The position numbers and the translations under genes were made by a program. Positions 45,458 through 52,478 of a stretch of DNA of 64,000 nt are shown here, in pieces. Source of the stretch: Gemmatimonadaceae bacterium (GTDB lineage Bacteria; Gemmatimonadota; Gemmatimonadetes; Gemmatimonadales; Gemmatimonadaceae). Within the stretch, counting starts at the first letter, position 1. Each line of letters starts with the position of its first letter. The notes beneath the pieces are model-generated. The model did no database searches. It was given only the letters and a program-made list of their open reading frames with translations, and was not told the DNA's origin. The DNA is taken from contig JADZAN010000005.1 in the NCBI GenBank assembly GCA_020852815.1, positions 1-64,000 of the forward strand, in the 5' to 3' direction.

Positions 45458-45561
45458 TCGCGTGCCGTTCGCAACGGCTCCCCGCCCCCGCACGACGCCC
45501 GCGTTCGCACGGCGCCGCCAACGCAGCGCGCCCGCGCGCCCAGCGACGGCGATGTCGGGCG

Positions 45562-46962
45562 CTACTTCACGCCGAACGGCGCCGGTCCCGACTTGGGAAC
45601 GTGACGCGGAATCGCCACACGCCCGCCCTCCACCACCACCCAGCCGTCGCGAATCACCGTCTCCACCTTCGCCAGGTCGTCGAGCCGCTCGTCCGGACGC
45701 CCGCCGACCACCAGCACGTCCGCAAGCTTCCCCGCCTCGAGCGTCCCGAGCTTGTCGTCCATGTCCAGCAACTCGGCGTTCGTCTTCGTGGCCGCCACCA
45801 GCGCCTCGAGCGGCGTGTACCCGGCCGCGGTGAAGTACTTGAGCTCGTTGATGTACGGCGTTGGCAGCTGACGGAACCAGTCGATCACGAGGTCGGTGCC
45901 CACGCCCAGCTTCACCCCCGCGCGCCGCATCCGGCGCAGCACGTCGAGGTTGAGCGAGTCGTTGAAGTTGAAGCGGCGCGACGTCGACGCGAAGTAGCCA
46001 CCCCCCGAGGCGGCGAAGAGAATCGTATAGACATAGACCGTGGGATCGGCCTCCACCTTTCGCTCCGCCATCTTCCGGATCACGTCGTCGGTGCGCGGCA
46101 GCGGGTGCTCGATCATGTCGACGCCGGCGTCGACGGCGCGGTCGATATAGAAGGTCTCGCAGTCGCAGGTGACCTTGAGGCCGAGCGCATGCGCCTCGTC
46201 GACCGCGGCCTTCACCTCGTCGACCGAGAAGTGCGAGGCAATCTTGATCACGTCGGCGCCGCGCCGGAACATGTCGCGCACCGCCTCGCGCCACTGGTCG
46301 GCGCCGGTCGCCGTGCGGATGGAGCCGGTGCTGTTCACCTCCAGCGCCCCCTCCGAGCCGTGCCCGCCGGGCGCGGTGATCAACTGGCCGGCGGCAAAGA
46401 CGCGCGGCCCCACGATGTCGTTCCGCGCCACCCACTCCTTGAGGCGGAAGGGGACGTCGCCCTCGGAGGCCACGTCGCGCACGCTGGTGATCCCGCTCTC
46501 GATGAAGTAGCGCAGGCGCTGCACCGCGCGCAGCGTCCCATCGGGATCGCTCGGCATTTCCGAGTTGGAGTATGGCGGGTCGAAGTACGAGAGGTGCGTG
46601 TGCAGGTCGATGAGCCCGGGGAGCACCGTCTTCCCGCTCACGTCGACGACGCGGGCCTCCCGGGGCCAGTCGGTCTCGTTAGGTCCGAGCACCTTGGCAA
46701 TGCGGTTGCGCGTGATGACGACCGTGGCGGCACGCGCTGGCGCCCCGGTCCCGTCGATCAGGCGCCCCCCGCGCAGCACGATCGTCCCCTCGGGGCCGCG
46801 CGGCGTGGCCGGCATCGGGACACGGCGCGGGTCGTCGGACGTGACCTGGTTGGGACCGAGCCACTTGCGCCGGTCCTGGGCGCGATCCTGCCCCTGCGCC
46901 GCCCACGGCAACGTCACCACGGCGCTCCCCACCAGCAGCGCCATTCGAACGATCGACTTCAT
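45562..46962 (-). CDS. Secreted metal-dependent amidohydrolase (imidazolonepropionase/prolidase-like)
   Basis: A 466-residue exported protein with signal peptide MKSIVRMALLVGSAVVTLPW and a strong GGGAGGGAGC ribosome-binding sequence. Amidohydrolase motifs: HxH in LPGLIDLHTHLSYF, metal-ligand region ADVIKIASHFSVDEV, His in DMIEHPLPR, and the catalytic Asp in LGVGTDLVIDW. Many relatives hydrolyse Xaa-Pro, acyl-Arg/Lys dipeptides or other N-acyl bonds. The permease stop overlaps its ATG (ATGA at 46959), so it is translated with the transporter gene. The operator at 45444 lies downstream, which may separate it from the D-aminoacylase-like gene. Confidence 0.9.
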   Translation of the reverse strand: MKSIVRMALLVGSAVVTLPWAAQGQDRAQDRRKWLGPNQVTSDDPRRVPMPATPRGPEGTIVLRGGRLIDGTGAPARAATVVITRNRIAKVLGPNETDWPREARVVDVSGKTVLPGLIDLHTHLSYFDPPYSNSEMPSDPDGTLRAVQRLRYFIESGITSVRDVASEGDVPFRLKEWVARNDIVGPRVFAAGQLITAPGGHGSEGALEVNSTGSIRTATGADQWREAVRDMFRRGADVIKIASHFSVDEVKAAVDEAHALGLKVTCDCETFYIDRAVDAGVDMIEHPLPRTDDVIRKMAERKVEADPTVYVYTILFAASGGGYFASTSRRFNFNDSLNLDVLRRMRRAGVKLGVGTDLVIDWFRQLPTPYINELKYFTAAGYTPLEALVAATKTNAELLDMDDKLGTLEAGKLADVLVVGGRPDERLDDLAKVETVIRDGWVVVEGGRVAIPRHVPKSGPAPFGVK

Positions 46963-48245
46963 GCTCCCTCCCTGCGTGGCGTGAGTTGAACCCGGTACAG
47001 CACGGCGCCGGCGGCCAGCGCGCCAGCAAAGGTCAGGACGCTCCCCGGGCTCTGGGCCACCGCCAGCGCCAGGAAGGCAATTGAGATCACGACGAGCCCC
47101 CAACCAAAGAAAGCGAGCACCGCGGGCGAAGGCTTGAACGGCGAGCGTTGCCAGGCGACCGGAGCGCGGGCCGGCAGGCGCAACGCCGACAGGCCGAGCA
47201 TGGCCTGCACCGTCATCATGCACATCGCCGTGAGGATGGCGTACTCGCGAATCGACGCGCCGGCGGCGGTGGCGAGGAGCGACGCCGCCCCCAGCGCGAG
47301 CACCGCCGGGCGAGGGATACCCCCCTCGTCCCGCGCGAGCAGGCGCGGGAGGCGCCCGTCGAGCGCCAGGGCGCGCACGTCGCGCGCCTGCGTGAAGAAG
47401 ATCCCGTTCACCGACGTGGCGGCGGCGAGCAGCGCGCTCAGCACCACGGCGCGCGCAAAGCCAGCCCCGAAGTGCTCCTCGGCCATGCGCCCCACCAGCG
47501 CGTTGGCGCTCGCCGGCGTCGTCGTGTCGCTCAGCAGCACCATGGCGATCACGAACAGGAGATACAGCGCGAGCACGACGGCGAACGAGATGGCCAGTGC
47601 GCGCGGGATCGTGCGCCCCGGTTCCCTGATCTCGCCGCCAACCTCGATGAGAACCTGCAGCCCTGCATAGCTGAAGTAGGCCGCCACCGCCCCGGCAAGG
47701 ACCGGCGACCATCCGTGCGGCACCAGGGGCGAGAGTCGTCCCCAGTCACCGGCGACGAAGCCGCCAGCTGCAAACGCGGCCAGCACCACGGCGAAGAAGA
47801 CGACCATGGCCGCCTGCGCCGCCACGGTCACGGTGACCGGCGTGAGGTTGAGCAGCACGAAGGCGAGCACCACCCCCACCGCGCAGGCGCGCGCATCGAT
47901 CGCGGGGACGAAGAAGGCGATGTAGTCGGCGAAGCCGTAGGCAACGAGCGCTGCCCCGATCGCGCCGGCGCAGACGATGAGCCACGCGGTGAGAAAGGCG
48001 AAGAAGGGCGACATGGTCTCGCGCACCCCGACGTACGACGCCCCGGAGACGGGAAAGGCGTTGCCCACCACCGCTCCGGCCACGCACGTGAAGACGGCGG
48101 GGATCGCCGCGATGGCGTACGACAGGATTACCCCGGCGCCGGTCGACGGGAGCAGCTCGGCGGGGAGGACGAAGATCGATGCGCCGATGACGTACCCGAC
48201 CAGCGTGGCCACGGCTCCCCAGAGCCCGATGCGACGTTCGTGCAT
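46959..48245 (-). CDS. APC-family amino-acid permease
   Basis: A 428-residue inner-membrane protein with about twelve hydrophobic helices. It begins MHERRIGLWGAVATLVGYVI and has the APC glycine motif GASIFVLPAELL in TM1 and the TM6-8 region SYAGLQVLIEVGGEIREPGR typical of amino-acid transporters. It likely imports an amino acid or its N-acyl derivative. It lies between the GntR regulator (67 bp upstream) and the amidohydrolase (ATGA overlap), so it is the transport arm of this locus. Confidence 0.92.
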   Translation of the reverse strand: MHERRIGLWGAVATLVGYVIGASIFVLPAELLPSTGAGVILSYAIAAIPAVFTCVAGAVVGNAFPVSGASYVGVRETMSPFFAFLTAWLIVCAGAIGAALVAYGFADYIAFFVPAIDARACAVGVVLAFVLLNLTPVTVTVAAQAAMVVFFAVVLAAFAAGGFVAGDWGRLSPLVPHGWSPVLAGAVAAYFSYAGLQVLIEVGGEIREPGRTIPRALAISFAVVLALYLLFVIAMVLLSDTTTPASANALVGRMAEEHFGAGFARAVVLSALLAAATSVNGIFFTQARDVRALALDGRLPRLLARDEGGIPRPAVLALGAASLLATAAGASIREYAILTAMCMMTVQAMLGLSALRLPARAPVAWQRSPFKPSPAVLAFFGWGLVVISIAFLALAVAQSPGSVLTFAGALAAGAVLYRVQLTPRREGA

Positions 48246-48312
48246 GCGTGGGTCGCTCGCGCCGGCCGCCGTGATGAGTCAGCCGTGCCGCGGCGTCAGG
48301 CGCAACGCATCC

Positions 48313-49026
48313 TCACCACTGCCCGCGCTCGCCCACGTTCGTGATCACGCTCCCCAGGCGATCGGCGGCGTTGCGCCAGTTGGTCTGCACGGACTGCTGT
48401 GCCACGTCGGCATTGCCTGTCTTGATGGCCTTGATGATGGTGACGTGCTCGGCCACCGAGGGGGTGAGGTCGCGGGAGAGGAGGGAGACGTAGATGCGTT
48501 CGTAGCGTTCGGCCTGGGGCTTGACCGCGTCGTGGAGGGCGAGCAATCGGGGGCCGGCGCCGATCTCGACATACCGGCGATGGAACTTCTCGTCGAGTTC
48601 CCAGAGCCGGTTGTGGTTCTGCTGCTTGGCGTCGGCGGCCTTGCGGAACTGTTCGTTGATGGCGGTGAGGTCGGCGGCCAGCTTCTCGCGCTCGGCGGCG
48701 GGGCGCTGGGCGGCGAAGCGCGCGGCGAGCCCTTCGATCTCGGCGACGATGGAGAAGAGTTCGCGCGCGTCCTCGCGCGTGAGGGGGGCGACCGTGGGTC
48801 GCGACTGCTGCAGCGCCGGCGAGTCGAGGATGTAGCCTTCCTGCTGGAGGCGTTGGAGGGCGCCACGCACCGGCGTTCGCGAGACGCCGAGGCGCTGCGC
48901 GACGTCGGTCTCGACGATGCGCGTTCCGGGGGCGAGCTGTCCGCGCACGATGAGTTCGCGGAGCTTGCGGTAGACCAGTTCGGGACGTGCCGCCCGCTGC
49001 GGGGCACCCTTCATCGACGCGGCCAT
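48313..49026 (-). CDS. GntR-family transcriptional regulator, FCD subfamily
   Basis: A 237-residue regulator. The N-terminal winged helix has LVYRKLRELIVRGQLAPGTR and the recognition helix VAQRLGVSRTPVRGALQRLQ. The all-helical FCD effector domain follows (ELFSIVAEIEGLAARFAAQR, then LDEKFHRRYVE and EHVTIIKAIKTGN), containing the metal-binding Asp/His set. FCD members sense small carboxylates or amino acids. A TTGTATACAA palindrome lies 53 bp upstream of its start, in the divergent region, and another precedes the D-aminoacylase-like gene. I infer autoregulation and control of both arms. Confidence 0.93.
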   Translation of the reverse strand: MAASMKGAPQRAARPELVYRKLRELIVRGQLAPGTRIVETDVAQRLGVSRTPVRGALQRLQQEGYILDSPALQQSRPTVAPLTREDARELFSIVAEIEGLAARFAAQRPAAEREKLAADLTAINEQFRKAADAKQQNHNRLWELDEKFHRRYVEIGAGPRLLALHDAVKPQAERYERIYVSLLSRDLTPSVAEHVTIIKAIKTGNADVAQQSVQTNWRNAADRLGSVITNVGERGQW

Positions 49027-49078
49027 CAGGCACCCTCCCCCGTGCGGCAGAAACCGGCTCTTCTCTCGCGGGTCAATT

Positions 49079-49088
49079 TTGTATACAA
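49079..49088. promoter_or_regulatory. GntR-type operator in the divergent regulator/GNAT region
   Basis: TTGTATACAA (10-bp perfect palindrome, extended to TTTTGTATACAATT with two mismatches) lies between the regulator start (49026) and the GNAT start (49158). It can serve both directions and shares its core with the site at 45444. Confidence 0.72.
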
Positions 49089-49157
49089 TTGCTGCGGCTC
49101 CTGACTCTACGACTCTTGTGGAAGGGACGCAAGAGCACCGGCCCCAACGATCCCCGC

Positions 49158-49979
49158 ATGTCCAATCCGCTCGACACCGTCACGATCCGCGACCTCGCCA
49201 CGCTCGAGGAGTACGTCGAGTGCGTGGACCTGCAGGAAGAGACCTGGGGGCGCGGCTTTTCGGAACGCGTTCCCGGGGCAATTCTTCGCGTCTCGCAGAA
49301 GATCGGCGGAGTGACCGCCGGCGCATTCGACTGTAACGGACGAATGATCGGCTTTGTGTTCGGCATGACGGGCATTCGCGACGGGCGTCCGGCGCACTGG
49401 TCCGACATGCTGGCGGTGCGGGAGGAGGCGCGTGGGCGCCACATCGGCGACCAGCTCAAGCACTACCAGCGGGAAAAGTGCATTTCCCTTGGCGTCCAAA
49501 CAATGCTCTGGACGGCCGACCCGCTGGTGGCGCGCAATGCGCACTTCAATATCAACCGCCTTGGGGCGCGCCCCGTCGAGTACGTGGAGAACATCTACGG
49601 CGCCAACACGGGGAGCACGCTGCACGGCGAGCTACCCACGGACCGCTTCGTGTACGCGTGGGAGCTGATGCAGCGCTTCACGCCGTCGCCGGGGAGCGAC
49701 GCGGTCCTGGCGGGCGACGACGACCGTCCGCTGGCGAACCCGCTGGCGCTCGACGGCTTGCCCGCCTTTGCCGCCGATGTCGCGGCGCGCTCGGTGCGCG
49801 TGCAGGTTCCGCACGACCTGGTGGCCGTGCAGGGTGCCGGCGGTGACGACGCGATGCGGTGGCGGCTGAGTGTCCGCGCCGCGTTCGGCGCGCACTTTGC
49901 CCGCGGCCTCAAGGTCGTCCGCTTTGTCCGCGCGCGCGGCGACGCATATCCCTACTACGTTCTCGAAGCCTCGGAATAG
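49158..49979 (+). CDS. GNAT-family N-acyltransferase (probable D-amino-acid N-succinyltransferase)
   Basis: A 273-residue predicted GNAT enzyme. Residues about 20-135 carry the acyl-CoA core with DMLAVREEARGRHIGDQLKH, where R-x-x-H-I-G stands for the usual R/Q-x-x-G-x-G/A pyrophosphate loop, and CISLGVQTMLWTADPLVARN. The N-x-x-R-L-G-A-R segment and the C-terminal half (after about 175) are typical of the larger group found next to menC/NSAR genes. In Geobacillus kaustophilus such a neighbour succinylates D-amino acids. The racemase gene follows after 64 bp that include a hairpin. Confidence 0.82.
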   Translation: MSNPLDTVTIRDLATLEEYVECVDLQEETWGRGFSERVPGAILRVSQKIGGVTAGAFDCNGRMIGFVFGMTGIRDGRPAHWSDMLAVREEARGRHIGDQLKHYQREKCISLGVQTMLWTADPLVARNAHFNINRLGARPVEYVENIYGANTGSTLHGELPTDRFVYAWELMQRFTPSPGSDAVLAGDDDRPLANPLALDGLPAFAADVAARSVRVQVPHDLVAVQGAGGDDAMRWRLSVRAAFGAHFARGLKVVRFVRARGDAYPYYVLEASE

Positions 49980-49993
49980 CACGTTCCGTCATC

Positions 49994-50011
49994 CCCCAGC
50001 CTTCGCTGGGG
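49994..50011. repeat. Intergenic hairpin repeat CCCCAGCCTTCGCTGGGG
   Basis: Second copy of the 7-bp-stem hairpin, between the GNAT and racemase genes. It may reduce read-through or protect an mRNA end. Confidence 0.85.
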
Positions 50012-50043
50012 CAAGCTTTCCCCCGTTTCCCGTTAGTCAACGC

Positions 50044-51165
50044 ATGTTGCAGCTGACCAGCATCACCCTTCGCGAAATCGGGCTCCCGCTGCGCGAGCCG
50101 TTCCAGATCTCCTCCGGCACGATGACCGCGCGCCGCATCTGCCTCCTTGAGCTGCGCGACGCGAGCGGCGCCACGGCGTGGAGCGAGATGGTGGCCGACG
50201 ACACGCCGAACTACACGTCCGAGACGATCGACACGGCGTGGCTGGCGATCACCAAGTGGGTGGCGCCGCGCGTCCTTGGCAAGCGGTTCGACGCGCCGGG
50301 GGAAGTGCACGCGGTGCTGGAGCAGGACTTTCGCGGGCACAACATGGCCAAGGCGGGGGTGGAGATGGGGATGTGGGGGGTCGAGGCCGAGCGGCTGCAG
50401 ATCCCGCTGGCCCGCCTCATCGGCGGGACGCGCGAGCGCATCCCGGTGGGGATTTCGTTAGGCATCCAGGCGTCGCCGGACAAGCTGGTGGAGAAGGCGC
50501 GCGCGGCCCTGGCCGAGGGGTATCGCAAGATCAAGATCAAGATCAAGCCGGGGAAGGACGTGGAGTACGTGCGCGCGGTGCGCGCGGCGTTTCCCGACGC
50601 CCCGATCATGGCCGACGCCAACAACGCCTACACGCTCGAAACCGCCGATGCGCTGGTGGCGATGGACGACCTGAACCTGATGATGTTCGAGCAGCCGCTC
50701 GACTGGGAGGACATCGTCCGGCACGCCGAGCTGCAGCGCCGCCTCAAGACGCCGGTCTGCCTGGATGAGTCAATCACCTCGCTCGCCCGGGCGCAGGACA
50801 TGGTGACGCTCGACGCGGGGCGCATCATCAACATCAAGCCGGGGCGCGTGGGGGGCTTTGGCCCGTCGCTGGCCATCCACGACTTCTGCGAATCGCGCGG
50901 GATCCCGGTGTGGTGCGGCGGGATGCTGGAGAGCGGGATCGGGCGCGCGTACAACGTGGCGCTCGCTTCGCTCCCCAACTTCCAGAAGCCGGGCGACGTG
51001 AGCCCGAGCGCGCGCTACTGGGCGCGCGACGTGGTGACGCCGGAGTGGACCATGTCGCCGGATGGCTACGTGACCGTCCCGCTCGATCGCGCGGGGATCG
51101 GGGTCACGGTCGACCTGGACCGGATCGACGACCTCACGGTGCGACTGGAGCGCGTGGGTGAGTAG
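50044..51165 (+). CDS. N-acylamino-acid/N-succinylamino-acid racemase, enolase superfamily (MenC-type)
   Basis: A 373-residue enolase-superfamily enzyme starting MLQLTSITLREIGLPLREPF. The catalytic K-x-K is K164-I-K166 in GYRKIKIKIKPG, metal ligands are D191 (MADANNAYT), E216 (MFEQPLDW) and D241 (CLDESITS), and the second catalytic lysine is K265 in INIKPGRVGG. All residues needed for 1,1-proton transfer are intact. The fold is shared by o-succinylbenzoate synthase (MenC) and N-succinylamino-acid racemase. The neighbours (GNAT, M20) and the absence of other menaquinone genes favour the racemase. The M20 gene start overlaps its end by 8 bp. Confidence 0.9.
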   Translation: MLQLTSITLREIGLPLREPFQISSGTMTARRICLLELRDASGATAWSEMVADDTPNYTSETIDTAWLAITKWVAPRVLGKRFDAPGEVHAVLEQDFRGHNMAKAGVEMGMWGVEAERLQIPLARLIGGTRERIPVGISLGIQASPDKLVEKARAALAEGYRKIKIKIKPGKDVEYVRAVRAAFPDAPIMADANNAYTLETADALVAMDDLNLMMFEQPLDWEDIVRHAELQRRLKTPVCLDESITSLARAQDMVTLDAGRIINIKPGRVGGFGPSLAIHDFCESRGIPVWCGGMLESGIGRAYNVALASLPNFQKPGDVSPSARYWARDVVTPEWTMSPDGYVTVPLDRAGIGVTVDLDRIDDLTVRLERVGE

Positions 51166-52399
51166 TTCGCCGGTGGTGATCAGCACGCCGACGACGGGGG
51201 TCCCGATCCACCTCGACGCCCCGGCGCGGGCGCGGGATCGCTTCACGCACGACGAACTGGCGCGCCTGGTGGCGCTGCGCCGGGAGCTGCATCGCCACCC
51301 GGAGCTGTCGTGGAAGGAGTACGCGACCTCGGACCGACTCGCTGCGGTCGCCGAGTCGTTAGGCGGGACGGTGACGCGCGTGGCGAACACCGGGATCGTG
51401 GCGCGCTTCAAGGGGCGCGATCCGCTCGCGCCGGTGGTGGCGGTGCGGGGCGACATCGACGCCCTCCCCATCCACGAGGAGACTGGACTCGACTACGCGT
51501 CTGCCGTCCCGGGCGTCATGCACGCCTGCGGGCATGACGTGCACGCCACGTGGGCCATCGGGGCGGCGATGGACCTCGTGCGCCACCCGGCGCGCGGCGA
51601 CGTCCTCGTCGTGTTGCAGCCGGCGGAGGAAATCGGCGCCGGCGCGCCCGCCATCCTCGCCAGTGGTGCGCTGGACGGCGTGGCGGCGATCTTCGGCGGG
51701 CATGTCGACCGGCGCTTCGACGTGGGGCAGGTCATCGCCGAGCCCGGCCCGCTGGCCGCCTCGGCCGACAGCTTCCAGATCACCCTCGTGGGGCGCGGCG
51801 CGCACGGCGCGCGCCCGCACGAGGCGGCCGACGCCGTCGTCGCTGCCGCCGCGGTCATCACGGCGCTGCAGACCATCGTTGCCCGTCGCCTGGACCCCGC
51901 CGCCCCCGCCGTGTGCACCGTGGGGAGCGTACACGCCGGGGTCGCGCCTAACGTGATTCCCGAGACGGCCACGCTCACCGGGACGCTGCGGGCAATGGAC
52001 CCGGACACGCGGCGACGCCTGGGCGAGGAGGTGACGCGACTGGCCACGCAGGTGGGAGAGGCGTACGGCGTGCGCGCCGAGGTGTCGCTCGAACTGGGCA
52101 CGCCGCCGATCGTGAACCCGGTGCGCGAGGCGGCATGGGCGCGGCAGGCGGCCACCACGGTGTTGGGCGAGCACGCGGTCGTCCCCTTCGGGATCACGAA
52201 CATGGGGGGCGAGGACTTCGCCTTCTACATGGAGAAGATCCCGGGGTGCTTCTTGCGCATCGGCGCGCGCGAACCGGGCGGGGCGTCGATCGCCGCACAT
52301 TCGCCGCGCTTCTACGCCGCCGACGGCTCGATCCTGGTGGGGGCGGCGGTGCTGGCGGAGTGTGCGCGCCTGGCGAGCGAGGCGCTGGCGAACGCCTGA
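51158..52399 (+). CDS. M20-family N-acyl-L-amino-acid amidohydrolase
   Basis: A 413-residue metallohydrolase from a GTG at 51158 that overlaps the racemase stop. M20D motifs: DALPIHEETGLDYAS, metal His in GVMHACGHDVHATWA, the glutamate pair in VVLQPAEEIGAGAP, GGHVDRRFDVG, dimerisation-domain GRGAHGARPHEAADA, and NMGGEDFAFYMEKIPG near the end. It removes acyl groups from N-acyl-L-amino acids such as hippurate or N-succinyl-L-amino acids. Next to NSAR and GNAT it would make the D-to-L conversion irreversible. No signal peptide is seen, so it is cytosolic. Confidence 0.9.
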   Translation: MSSSPVVISTPTTGVPIHLDAPARARDRFTHDELARLVALRRELHRHPELSWKEYATSDRLAAVAESLGGTVTRVANTGIVARFKGRDPLAPVVAVRGDIDALPIHEETGLDYASAVPGVMHACGHDVHATWAIGAAMDLVRHPARGDVLVVLQPAEEIGAGAPAILASGALDGVAAIFGGHVDRRFDVGQVIAEPGPLAASADSFQITLVGRGAHGARPHEAADAVVAAAAVITALQTIVARRLDPAAPAVCTVGSVHAGVAPNVIPETATLTGTLRAMDPDTRRRLGEEVTRLATQVGEAYGVRAEVSLELGTPPIVNPVREAAWARQAATTVLGEHAVVPFGITNMGGEDFAFYMEKIPGCFLRIGAREPGGASIAAHSPRFYAADGSILVGAAVLAECARLASEALANA

Positions 52400-52478
52400 C
52401 ACCACGCCGCATCGCCACCGAACGTCACGCCCCAACTCCACGCAGCCGCGCGATCGCCAAACGCGATCGTGCAGCGCG

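Noticed and set aside
50044-51165. Calling the enolase-superfamily gene menC (o-succinylbenzoate synthase)
   Set aside because: The residues fit both activities, but the GNAT and M20 neighbours and the lack of other menaquinone genes favour the racemase role. I left the symbol empty.
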